Below are positions 25,871 to 37,511 of a stretch of DNA of 64,000 nt, in pieces. This stretch comes from Oehlia diaphana (taxonomy: Eukaryota; Glomeromycota; Glomeromycetes; Glomerales; Glomeraceae). The notes under the pieces are model-generated. The model was not told where the DNA came from, made no database searches, and worked only from the letters and a program-made list of their open reading frames with translations. Each line of letters starts with the position of its first letter. Positions within the stretch are counted from its first letter, which is position 1. A program made the translations under genes and the position numbers. The stretch is taken from NCBI GenBank assembly GCA_003833135.1, contig QZLH01000001.1, forward strand, positions 345,002 through 409,001. Direction: 5' to 3'.

Positions 25871-28241
25871 TCAAGCTAATTTAATACCTTTAGTTTTACA
25901 CATAGCAATAGCTTTAGGTTGACCAGATAAAGCAGCTAACCTAAGATAATTACTACCTTTCTCTTCATCTTTATTAGCACCAATACCATTATATAATATA
26001 TTACCAATATTATACATAGCAGTATGATTACCATTATCGGCTGACATTTGAAAATATCTTATGGATTCTTTAATATCCCTTTTAATGGCTTCACCTGACC
26101 ATAAACAATGTCCATATCTCAATTGAGCATCTGCTAAACCAAAATCTGCTGCTTCTTTAAAATATTCTACAGATTGTTTAACTCTTAATTGTTTTGCATT
26201 TTTATCCTCAGGATCTTCTATTGGACATAAATCATAATATAAATAATATCCTTTCCAATATCTAAATTTAAAAATATATAAATATTAGTATTTATATGAT
26301 TTTAAAAAAAAAGTAAGTATCAACTTTTTTTGATTACTTACTTAGCAAGCATATCATCAAGTTCAGAGTGTTGACAAAAGGCTTTCCATGCTTTTAATCT
26401 ATCTCCATTCTTCTTATGTTCTGCGATAGCTTCTTTAACACTCAATGTATCAATATCAATTACACTTAAATCTAAAGATAATTCTAAATCATCAGGATCT
26501 GGTAAATCTGATTGAGAAGGACCACAAATTGGGGAAGAAGTCGGAGTTTTCTTTGGTTTATGAATTTGATAAATATCATTTAATGTCATAAATATGTCTT
26601 TTAAAGAAGGTCTTGCGCTTGGACTATCTTGCATAGCTAAATAATAAAAAAAATATATATAGTATTTATATAATTATATATTTTATCAAAATGTTAGATA
26701 ATAAAAATCATGATTTATAATACCTTGATATGCAATTTTAACCCATTCATTAGGTACACCAAGACTGAATGATGGTCTATATTTTTGATTAACTACTAGA
26801 TTTCTTATTTGTACTATATCATTTTCCCTTTGAAATGGTAATTTTCCTTCAGCAATTTCCCATAATACCATACCAAAACTATAAATTTCACATTTTGCAG
26901 TATAAGGATTATTATGATCCTTTAATTTTTCAGGAGCCATCCATCTTACATTATCAATAGTTGCTTTAACATGTGTACTAAAATCTCTAAATCCACGACT
27001 TAAAGTAAAATTGGCTAATTTAGCACAACGATGACGAGTTATTAAAATATTTTCTGAACGTATATCGTGATGTAATATGGATACGGTATGTAAAAAAGTT
27101 AATCCACGAGAAATATCAATAGCAATTTGAGATTTTTCAAGCCAACTAAGTGGTCCATAATCTGTATAATATTCTTTAAGATTACCATATTCAAACCATT
27201 CAGTTACCATATACATTATTTCTTCCTCATTAACAAATCCATAAAATTTTACTATATATTTTGATTCTTTAAGTTTTTTTAATATAGTTACTTGACTCAA
27301 TATATCATTAATTTGTTTCTTTTCTTCTTTATCAAAAATTCTTTTCTTTAATGCTACTTCTTCCCCTTTACGTAATTTTTTAATTACTTTATTACCACGT
27401 TTAACCATTTCAGGTGGATCAGAAAATTCATTCATTGGAATAGTTGCATCAGCTATAATATCCTCATTTTTTGAAAGTAATTTTTTTTGCCATGCTAAAT
27501 TCCATTGTGTAATATCATCTAATTTAGCATTAATTCCTGATACTTCATTAGCAATACCTCCTTCAATATCATGTATATACTATAATTTTTTTTTTTTAAA
27601 AAAAAAAAAAATCTTAGGAATTAGGAATTTTTTTAAAAAAAAGTATTTAAAAAAAAGAGGCTTATTTTTTCATTAATTACCTTATTCATTTCCTTAATAT
27701 CATGACTCAAAATCTTTTTCTCTTTTTCCATTTGAATTTGGTTAGTAACAGCAATAGAAAAATTTAAAACTCTCATTAAACCTTCAAATTCATTAGTTAA
27801 ATCAAAAAAATCTTTTTCTATACTATTAGCAGCTAAAAATCTTCTTAAACCTTTAATTTGAGAAATTTCTTCAATAAATTTTTTTATTTTACTTACTATA
27901 ATAACTAATCTTTGAAAATTTTTATAATATTCTTTTGATTTAAATAATGATTCATTTTCTAATCTACGTATTTCTAAATTTTTTACAGCGGTTTCTGCGG
28001 CTGTAGTTCTTGATAATAATGATCCACATATCCTTTTATTATGTTCTGCTGTTTGATAAATATTAATTATATCTGATGTTAACCTTGATACTTCTGTTAT
28101 TAATGGTAAAAATGGTGATATTGAATCTGATACTTTTGATGCTCCAAAACTATTAATTGTCGCATCTGTTATGTTTAATGCACGTTCTACCACCGTATTT
28201 ACGTTGGTATTATTATCCACTTTTGCACTTTCTTGAGACAT
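25871..28241 (-). CDS. Pseudokinase with MLKL/Cbl-N-like N-terminal bundle and Sel1 repeats
   Basis: Four exons on minus: 27681-28241, 26724-27579, 26342-26636, 25871-26261; 700 residues. Residues 1-187 are all-helical and charged (SPFLPLITEVSRLTSDIINI, then NFQRLVIIVSKIKKFIEEI), like the MLKL / Cbl N-terminal four-helix fold; a brace-like helix follows (188-230). The kinase-like domain (about 245-500) keeps Lys265 (VALK) and Asp359 (HHD). However, the glycine loop is degenerate, the usual helix-C Glu appears as Gln283, and DFG is NFT (Asn377), so it lacks the metal-binding Asp. The C-terminus has two to three Sel1 repeats (about 590-700; LRYGHCLWSGEA, MYNIGNILYNGIG). MLKL is the necroptosis executioner in vertebrates, a membrane-permeabilising bundle under pseudokinase control. 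A similar role here is only an inference from architecture; scaffolding is the alternative. Confidence 0.82.
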
Positions 28242-29444
28242 AATTTATTATTATTATCAAAAAAGAAAGGAAGAGGAGGAAACTAAAAAAAAAAAAATTC
28301 TTTTGTTTTTTTTTCTTTTTTGTTTTAAAAAAAGTTTATAATTTTTTACGCAAAATTTATACTTTTTTTTTTTATCTCGATTAAACGGATAATAATATTA
28401 ATTAATTCCGGAAAAAAAACCATACAATATCTGTAATATTATTTAGTCGAATAGAATTATTCTAAAAAGAAAGTAGAATCATCTTTATGGAAAATTGAAT
28501 TTTTCCATATGGTTAATTTGTACTTGGGTACACGACAGACAAAAAAGGAATAACATCTGCGGATCTGCGCCATTTTCGTAATACTGGTTTTTTTAATAGG
28601 AACAATCAAAACAAAACCTTATAAGAGATATTGAAAATGAATCTGGATGCACAACATACAGTACAGTTTTTTTAATAAGTCATACGAGATTTGTCTATAC
28701 CCTTCTTATTTGCTCAATTATAACAATGAGTTATGTCAAGAAGGAACCTTCAATAATTTACAGAAAAAAACCTCCGAGAAGGACGAATGACAAACGTAAA
28801 TTTCCGAATGAGGTCCACGTCCGAATGTAACCCGGAGTTTTCCTAAAAACAAATAGTTAACTGTCTTCGCTGCCTTCGCTGCCCTCAATATGTTGTTACT
28901 TTACATGGTAAAATTTGATTCAAATCAATTTCAGCCGATGATGTTTATTAGTAAATCAATGACCAATGATATACTATGCCAACTGTGGCATACTATGAAA
29001 TTACTTATACCATATATTCAGTATACATTCCAGAAAATAATTCCACTCATTCGATAAAACCTTCACTATTAACTTCTTTTGAAATAATAATGAATCACTC
29101 TATTATCGAAATATCTATAAGGGAATAGTTGTAACAAAATACAGATCAAAATTTCTTCTGCGAATGTTCGATCGAGTTCTTTCTTTTCTAAGAAATAATC
29201 CCGAAAACCCTTATCACAAGCCTTTAGCCTTTGTTATTTTATAATAACATAGTGTCATATTACTAATACTATATATAGCTAATAGTCTTCTAAGTGACAT
29301 ACTACATCTGCTACATCTTCGGGATGAATTTTATATTATTCGGAAATGATAAAACGGAATTTTTTATTCTAGAAAGCTTATTGGCTGATTCACTTCAATT
29401 ATCTAAAGGTAAATACCGAGTAAATGAAGGTTTAAATTGACATA
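28242..29444. other. Intergenic, upstream of the pseudokinase gene
   Basis: Poly-T/A rich near the start codon, then mixed-composition DNA. No gene or repeat partner is recognised. The 5' half presumably contains the pseudokinase promoter. Confidence 0.45.
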
Positions 29445-30360
29445 CAGTCAACTCTCTATAAATGCACACCCTCTATAAATGCACCTTTTATCTAGTCCCA
29501 ACTTGGGCCTTAATGCTAAATGCACGGTTTTTATATATATATATTCTGTAAATGCACCCTTTATAAAAAAATTTTATATAGTTTACTTATAAAATNNNNN
29601 NNNNNNNNNNNNNNNNNNNNNNNNNNNNNNNNNNNNNNNNNNNNNNNNNNNNNNNNNNNNNNNNNNNNNNNNNNNNNNNNNNNNNNNNNNNNNNNNNNNN
29701 NNNNNNNNNNNNNNNNNNNNNNNNNNNNNNNNNNNNNNNNNNNNNNNNNNNNNNNNNNNNNNNNNNNNNNNNNNNNNNNNNNNNNNNNNNNNNNNNNNNN
29801 NNNNNNNNNNNNNNNNNNNNNNNNNNNNNNNNNNNNNNNNNNNNNNNNNNNNNNNNNNNNNNNNNNNNNNNNNNNNNNNNNNNNNNNNNNNNNNNNNNNN
29901 NNNNNNNNNNNNNNNNNNNNNNNNNNNNNNNNNNNNNNNNNNNNNNNNNNNNNNNNNNNNNNNNNNNNNNNNNNNNNNNNNNNNNNNNNNNNNNNNNNNN
30001 NNNNNNNNNNNNNNNNNNNNNNNNNNNNNNNNNNNNNNNNNNNNNNNNNNNNNNNNNNNNNNNNNNNNNNNNNNNNNNNNNNNNNNNNNNNNNNNNNNNN
30101 NNNNNNNNNNNNNNNNNNNNNNNNNNNNNNNNNNNNNNNNNNNNNNNNNNNNNNNNNNNNNNNNNNNNNNNNNNNNNNNNNNNNNNNNNNNNNNNNNNNN
30201 NNNNNNNNNNNNNNNNNNNNNNNNNNNNNNNNNNNNNNNNNNNNNNNNNTAATTTTAGATTAATATCATATAGATTTATATGTATTCTATAAATGCACAC
30301 CCTCTTTAAATGCACTCTTATACCTGGTCCCAAGGGGGTGCATTTATAGAGAGTTGACTG
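29445..30360. mobile_element. Short DNA transposon with TA target duplication (Tc1/mariner/pogo-like), interior unsequenced
   Basis: The ends are perfect 23-base inverted repeats starting CAGTCAACTCTCTATA, flanked by TA on both sides (29,443-29,444 and 30,361-30,362). Each end carries further AAATGCAC units in tandem and a subterminal GGTCCCAA or AGTCCCAA block. TA duplication with CAGT-type termini is typical of Tc1/mariner and especially pogo elements. Positions 29,596-30,249 are N, so whether a transposase remains cannot be told. If the gap size is right, the element (about 0.9 kb) is too short for a full transposase gene. Confidence 0.8.
29596..30249. other. Assembly gap, 654 Ns
   Basis: Run of undetermined bases inside the TA-flanked element. 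The gap probably reflects failure to assemble a dispersed repeat. The two open frames spanning it are artefacts of N translation. Confidence 0.98.
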
Positions 30361-30699
30361 TAATTAAACAGACTTAAGTGCAATGCTGGCCAAAATTATA
30401 ATAATTTCAGCCGAGTCAGGCAAAATTACGACCAGATTTTTGCTCGCACTGTGGTTTTGACTCGAGAGTCAAAAAACTTTTTTAAATCCTTATGTTTTTT
30501 TGCCCGCCATTTTAGTGTTATTTTATTCAAATTTAATATTCTTACGAAAAAAAAATAATTTTAATCAATATACATAACGATAAATCAATACTTTAATTAC
30601 ACAGTTAAAAAACAAAATATTTAATATTATACTGTATAAAATGAATAAAAAATAAACGTTATTGCTTATTAAAAGAAGAGAACAAAACTATTATATAAT

Positions 30700-33600
30700 T
30701 CATTCTTCTTTCTTTTCGCTATCACTATTAATCCAATTATTAATCCATTCTTTAGATTTTTCAATAATAATTTTTTCTTTTCCTTCATTTTCTACCATTT
30801 TCTTTAAAGCTTTTTCAGCTTTTTCATGACACATTTCACTTTCATCTTTAAAATTTTCAAACATAATAATTTCCAGATAAGCAATAGCAATACAAGTACT
30901 TAATATTTCCTCAATATCAGTCTTACCAATCTCTTTTTCAATTTCTTGTTTTAAATTGATGAAATCATTCAAATCATTTTTATAAAAAAATTCATAAAAT
31001 GATTTATTTGGCAAGAATTTACCATCAAAAGATTGTAATCCTAAAAATTCGAATAAATTTTCAATTTTTGGCTCTTTATGATTAACGTTAACTTTCTGTA
31101 GTGCTGCTGGCGTAACTTGCAATGGAGTACTATATTGAAAAAAAAAAATTTTTTATATCAATAACCCTTTCATATTAAAATAATATAATAAAACATGTAT
31201 ACCCACTCTTGCTGTAATCCTCCAACGACAACTAACAAATTATGTAAATATTCGATTCGATTAATCTTTTTTTTTTGTTTCAAAAATAGTTATTTAATAA
31301 ATTATAAAATAAAGTATACGTACATGATCTTTTCATTTTCCTCGCTTAATTAATATTATTAAAATTAATTAATGTTAAATTTTTTCCCTTTTTTTTTTAA
31401 AAAAAAAAAAAAAATTACAGAATACAATTTTTTTTACCTCTACCACTAATATACATACTTGAAGAAGATAAAAAAGAGCTAGCTCTTGCTGTAAAAAACT
31501 GGGGAACTTCCCTTTTCTGTGGAATTGTTCGTGCTTCAGATACAGTTTCATTGTTTCTTTCATCAATTGCAATAAAACTACAAATAAAAAAAAAAATATA
31601 AAAAATAAGTAAAAAATATAATTAAATTATAATAAATACTATTAATTTAATACAATTATACCTTGTATATTTTGAAGCTAAATTATAAGTTTTACCAAGT
31701 TTAACAATATGTTCTTTAACTAATGAATCTGGGATATGTGTATCAACATTTTTAGGATGTTTATGAATAAATGATTTTTCATAATTAAGATCTTGAATAA
31801 GTTTCCTTGCCGCTAATCTATGAATCTTTGAACCTTGTAAAGTAACTGGATCCAAAGGAACATCAAGTTTCATAGGGCCGTCTTGAGAAGTAGCTGTTAA
31901 AGTAATAATCTTACGTGGTTCAATATTTTTTTCCAAAATACAATAAACAATAAATCGAACACCAGGATAAATAGGTGGAATAATATATGGAGCTTGTTGA
32001 ACTTTAGTATCAATGAATATATCACTTTGTGATGGCGATTCTGTATTATCATTCGTAAAACTAGTAGCGGATTTATCCACTTCAGCTTGTAACTCTTTCT
32101 TTTCCTTTGATTCCGATAGATCAACATCAGTCCAAGTAATATTATAATCCTTAACTGGTGGTTTTAATGCATTTTTTAACATTCCAATGACTTTTTTATC
32201 CATTCTTTCATCATTTGTTACAAATTGAGCATATCCTTTACCAGCACGAGCAACAGATTCAACTAAATTATGAGAAACAGAATCGCCTATTCCTAATGAA
32301 AAAAGACGTAAATCATCTTTCTTTTTTTCTTCATTTTGACTTACAAGTCTTACAATTTGATCAACATTCCAAACTTCACCATCTGTAAGAAGGAATACAG
32401 AAGTTGGTACATCATCCCTTGAATTTTTAAATACCCATTCTAATGCACTATAAATTTCTGTTCCTCCATAGTTTGATTTCATTGTTTGAGCAAGATTAAG
32501 AGCTTCAGATAAAGATGTTTCAGAATAGGATTGACTTTTTGGAAAAAGAGAATCATAATGAGATCCGAAAGAAATTACATTAAAGTAACAATCTTCAGGA
32601 AGTGAGCGTAATAACAATTCAAGTGCTTGTGCGGCTTTTTTCATAGGTTCAACACTCATTGATCCCGATCTAATTAAAAAATTTTTTTTAATTTTTTTTT
32701 TATTAATTGAACAGAAAATTTCATTTGGTAATTAAATTATATCATACCTATCAACAACAAAAACTAGTTCAGATATGGTAGTATTTAATGATAGTTTTGG
32801 AACCAAAGTTAACATAACACAGTTAGTTTTTGTTTCAGGATTATACTCAACAAAAGCTCTGAAAGAAATATAAAGAATTTTTAATTATTTATATTAAAAT
32901 AAAAATCAAAAAAATAATTACGTAAAATATTTACCGAGGTTGATCAAGGTCTTTACTTTTAATTACAAGAATAAAATCTTTTTCTAAATAAGTAGTTTGT
33001 TGAGTTAAAGTAATTTTAGAAATTTTAGGATTTTCATCAATATTCATTTCAGTAGAAATTTTATGTGAAGGTGATTCAATATTTTGAATAGATGAAGTCA
33101 TTCTACAAGTAATAGCAAGATTTAAATAAAAATCTGCTTTATTAGAATAAGACACAACATCAGGATTAAGAATTTTTCCATCATTTGAAGATGATGAATA
33201 TTCTGAAGAACCATATCTTGGAGCGATATTAGTTGGTAAAACAAATCGAATATTCTCAGATTCAGAATCATGTTTAAGTTCGGTAACATATGTAATCTTC
33301 ATGACTACGGTTTGCCCTGACGTAATATTTCCAACAGAACATTGAAACACATCTTCGGATTCAGATTCTAACAAATAAGCACCATGTCCTTCCTAATCTT
33401 TCAAGAAAATGAAAATCAATTTAACTTAAATATACATAAACTTTGAAATTATTTAAATTTATCTGATATAACCTGAACTGCTTCAGTATATTCTTTAGCG
33501 GCCTCTTTTGATTCTTTTACGATACCCTTTACTTTTCTCTGTCCATCAATTTCTGCCTCAAAGCCGCAGACTGCTGCGGCTTCATAAATAGGAAATTTAT

Positions 33601-33909
33601 AGAGGGCTTCAATGGTATTTTTTTCAACATTTTTGTAAGTCTGGCTGATCGTAACTATAAAAATGAAAAAGATTAATATTATATAAACTATAATCCTAAT
33701 AGAATTTTTATTCGATAAATTTAACGAACCTTCAGCGATCATATCAACGACTAAAAAAAAAATTGCAATTTAGGGAATATCATTATAACGAAAATGAAAA
33801 AATAATTAAATAATTACAACAACTTACTAGTAGCTTCAACAGCAACATTTTGTAAAGGAATTGGTTTTAATTCTCGTTCAACAACAAAGCAGAGTCCGTA
33901 AATTTGCAT
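30700..33909 (-). CDS. VIT + VWA domain protein, tandem paralogue A
   Basis: Nine exons on minus: 33828-33909, 33730-33750, 33473-33654, 32935-33392, 32748-32858, 31662-32669, 31438-31577, 31207-31231, 30700-31129; 818 residues in continuous frame. The N-terminal VIT domain (about 10-150; FPIYEAAAVCGFEAEIDG, CSVGNITSGQ) is followed by a VWA domain with a complete MIDAS site (Asp284-x-Ser286-x-Ser288, Thr355, Asp381). Then come a beta-rich region and a C-terminal module starting ENLFEFLGLQSFDGKF. The order matches VWA5A/PARP4-type intracellular VIT-VWA proteins, which act as adhesion or scaffold proteins; no enzyme domain is present. No signal peptide is seen, so it should be cytosolic. The start is the only ATG in exon 1 and is shared by paralogues A-C. 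It has two microexons, of 21 and 25 nt. Biological role in fungi is unknown. Confidence 0.88.
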
Positions 33910-36473
33910 TTTGGGAAAAAATATATAATAGAAGTTGAATCAAATTTAAGTGAGAGATAATAAATACAGTATTTTATTTTTAAATTTATATAGTAAAGTT
34001 TATATACGTCATTCATTAACCCATTTAGGCCAATTTGGCTAAATTTTAGGCTAAAATAAGATCGTCATCGACTTACTCGATGAGTGTAAGTTTGACTCAA
34101 CAATGCTCGCATGTTTAGGAACTTTCCAATATTAATATTTTTTTTTTGTATGATAGTAATTTATTTGATGCTTTTTTTGCTTTGAAAACTTAGCTTTAAT
34201 ATCATTTTTATTAATTTCTGCAAGAAATGCCGCTTAAATGTTAACTTAATTAAATTATTTTATATTCTATTCATTTGGAATCTTAACACAAACAATGAGA
34301 TAATAGTTTATCGTTGCGGAATATTCAATTTTGGATACTCATACCCGAATATAAATTTATTCCGTGTTTTTTTTTATTCAATGTTATTCCCGTAAATGTA
34401 TTATATTCACGGAATTCATAGCCTCAAATATGGAAATTATCAAGTTGCTTAGATTTTTAGTTATTTTCCGTAAATGTGGTAAATTATTACAAAAATTCAA
34501 ATAAATTTTATTTATGATTCCTTATAATTAACTTTAGATTTAAAATCGGATAAATCTTCAATTTGTGATTTCAAATTCATCTAAAAATATATAACATTTC
34601 TTCGTACCTAAAGAGTCAGTTATGCAGTATATAACAACTCGTTGGTTTATCCTTACGCATAACCGACAAAAAAGATTAATATACTGAAAATATTAATAAT
34701 AATACTAAAGAACAAGTTGATATTAATGAATAATACGGGCAAGATAATGTCACTCTTTTAGAAACGTGTACAAAACATCTTTCTCAAATAATTAGAGAAT
34801 TAGAGCACTTATTAAATAAAGCTTATAACACTAAAGTTATGATCAACCATTATTGAAATAACGTGAGCAATTTTAAAATAATATTATTCTGATAGTTATG
34901 TAGTTATTAAAGTACCAAACTATTGTAAAATAAATTTTATCTTTTGTATTAATAAATATAATAATTATTTATAATAAACATAATTATTAAATTTTAAAAT
35001 TTTACTTAAGTAAGGCTTCGATAACAGGAATTTGCAGAAAACGTCCGGAAAACGTACCGAAATATGACATTATTCAGATATTATCTGGACTATGAAGACA
35101 AATTTCAGACAAATTCCCGGAATTCCTTTTCCGTGTCAATGTGAATAACTTAATTTAGTTTTTCCTAGTAGAAATTACACATTTTAAGTGAAACTGGCTT
35201 TATTTTTCTTTTTTCGCTTATCTATGACGTAGAAGTATTTATTGTATACAAATAATAAAATAAAAATATATTTAATAATTTTTAGAAAAAAAAAATTTAG
35301 ATAAATATTTGAATGTTGAAACGAGATAATCAATAATGCGAAAAGCATGTAATTCTTGACACCAGACATGTAAAGCAACTGTTATTTCTTAAAGGACTGG
35401 CTCTTTTGTTGGTAAGAGATATTAATTTGAATGATATGTCAAACTTTGATGTCAAGATTTAGGAAATGATCAATTTATATCCTTAATCCGAGTTAATGGA
35501 TTGTTAATATCTATGTAGATTGATTGCTATTTTTGCGTAAAAGAATGTAAATAAATTTTTTGCATCAACATCATAATAAATAATATAGAGAGACAATTGT
35601 AACCGCTCAATTTTCTCGCCTTTCTCAGTCGGAATGATCTATCTGATTTAGCGGGTGGTAATTAAAGTTTTTAAAAATATGATACCTACGAACTAGCAAC
35701 AATGGTAGAAAATCTAGCGTGAAATATTCTTCGATGAACAATTCTTGTTATTACAAGAATTTTTTCATAATTTTTAATATAATATTACTGTATTCTCTTT
35801 TCTTGGGATTTTTCCTTTCATTATGATGACAAATTCTTTGAACTATTTAAAACATGTTTCGTTAAAATCATTTAATCTAATTCAATCAATTATCCATCTT
35901 TTTTTTTTTTCGTCGAAACTCGAAACAACTGCATTTATTTCAGAAAATTAAATATATCTTTTCGTTTGACCATATATCCACCTGAGCGGTAATACTATTA
36001 TCTTTAAGCTTAAAAAATGATATGGCAAAAAAAATGCATTAATTAATAAAGAAGAAATTATTGAATAAAGTTCTGGACATGCTATTTTCGGTCGTGGCCG
36101 AACTTTAAAATGGAATGATTTCTGGATTTGCAAATTAATAACCAATTACATATTCAAATGTTTTGAAAGGAACCACCAATAAATTACTTTTCAAGTTGAT
36201 AATCGATAATTGAATGACATATCGGCTGATTGGAAAAATCAAGTCAATTAATATTTAAGCTCAGTTGATGGGTTCATTATATAACTGATGGGTTACTTAC
36301 ATATAAAATTATGGGAGGCTTTTCCAGATCAGTCGATATGATCATCCGATAATTACACTAAAAAATCATGAGATACGATCAAACATTTTATTATAAAAAG
36401 TCATGTATGATTAATACTTTACAATTGTGCATAATAATAAATATTTTTTCAGAATTAAATATTGCCTGTCAAA
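33910..36473. other. Intergenic, upstream of paralogue A
   Basis: At 34,016-34,030 lies TTAACCCATTTAGGC, which recurs with one inserted base upstream of paralogue B (40,823-40,838). A possible decayed coding fragment on plus lies at about 34,745-34,855 (a run with the word LSQIIRELEHLLNKAYN, stops at both sides) that I cannot place in a family. The 65-residue open frames at 35,184 and 35,948 (minus) show no motif. The rest is AT-rich DNA. Confidence 0.4.
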
Positions 36474-36782
36474 ATGCACAATCGAATCTTTCCAATCCTA
36501 ATCCTTGCCTTCACCATCTTTCTTATATGCAACACTCAGGAAGTTCCCAAGAGGCCAAGTTGTCCAAGAGGATATGTACGTTCAACAGTATCAGGAACGA
36601 AGGGCAAATGTGTTTATGGATGTCATACAGACGCAGATTGTAACAACGATCCATTCACTAATTATGCGGTTTTAAGCAAATGTCTCAAATCAACACGACC
36701 TCATTGGTTATGTGACTGTGCTCATGCTTGTCTTAATGATGGCGAATGTGTTAGTGGAACTTATTGTAATAAATATTTGTAA
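36474..36782 (+). CDS. Small secreted cysteine-rich protein (candidate effector)
   Basis: Single exon, 102 residues. A classical signal peptide (MHNRIFPILILAFTIFLICN, cleavage probably after about residue 20-22) is followed by a Kex2-like KR at 26-27. The mature part has ten cysteines spaced x15-x3-x5-x13-x9-x1-x3-x5-x5. The half-motif C-x3-C-x2-D-x-[DE]-C occurs twice (CVYGCHTDADC and CAHACLNDGEC), suggesting an internally duplicated disulfide knot somewhat like WAP or EGF modules. No transmembrane segment follows. Small secreted cysteine-rich proteins are common effector candidates in mycorrhizal fungi, but function is not shown by sequence. I chose the ATG at 36,474 because the signal peptide starts there; an AG preceded by a T-rich tract just upstream could be a 5'-UTR splice site. 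Confidence 0.75.
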   Translation: MHNRIFPILILAFTIFLICNTQEVPKRPSCPRGYVRSTVSGTKGKCVYGCHTDADCNNDPFTNYAVLSKCLKSTRPHWLCDCAHACLNDGECVSGTYCNKYL

Positions 36783-37101
36783 GAAGAATTTATGTATTGT
36801 AAGTGTAAGTTTTATTTTAAAAAAGAAATAATTTTATAATATATAATACACTATTATCCCCTGGTCGGCACCATTTACACGATTATGCAAATGTAGCTGG
36901 GTAGCAAATTTTATATGTATTTATTTATCCGTTTCTAGGAAATTTTGCGGTAAAATTAACCATTGGTTATACTATAATGGACTGATTTGAAAATTTGGGT
37001 AAATCGGAAAGATTTTGGCAAACATTCTTAAGAACAATTTTCACATCGTCTTTTCGTTCCTTCACTAAATAAAAGTTTATTATGATCATAATTTATTGTT
37101 A

Positions 37102-37246
37102 ATTTTTTATTGCTTCCGTTCTTTCATCTGCTATAAGAGATTCATCATCAAAGAATTGTTTGTTTTGTTTTCGAAATTCATATCGTTTGGTTATGTCATT
37201 GTGAATATTAGGATCTGCTAATGCACTAGCTCAGTCTCGCTTCTAA
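37102..37246 (-). pseudogene. N-terminal fragment of a zinc-ribbon-family kinase gene
   Basis: Translated on minus, this reads ALADPNIHNDITKRYEFRKQ, then DDESLIADERTEAIKN and a stop. It matches the leader of the kinase pseudogene at 23,462 (AL.KADSLTDF..., YEFKK..., DETL..NEKIEAIK). A TGA lies just upstream in frame and no zinc ribbon or kinase domain follows, so it is a broken remnant about 45 codons long. Confidence 0.6.
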
Positions 37247-37511
37247 AACACAAAAAGTGATTAATAACGTGACTATCGATAATCGATTTTGTGATACAAA
37301 AAAGCATGATCAACGTAATTGCTATCCTAGACCAACATCATCAAAATTATCACTAACAAATTAATATATCGTTATTTTTTTCTATTTCAGTATTTGTCAA
37401 ATTTAATATAAAGATAATCATAACAAGTATACTAACTAAATATATAGTATGTTAAAAAATACACTAAAAATAAAACTAATACTACAAATAATACCTATAC
37501 ATAAACTCACT

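Noticed and set aside
29520..30333. Two open frames of about 248 residues spanning the N run
   Set aside because: They are products of translating undetermined bases; only the flanking transposon ends are real sequence.
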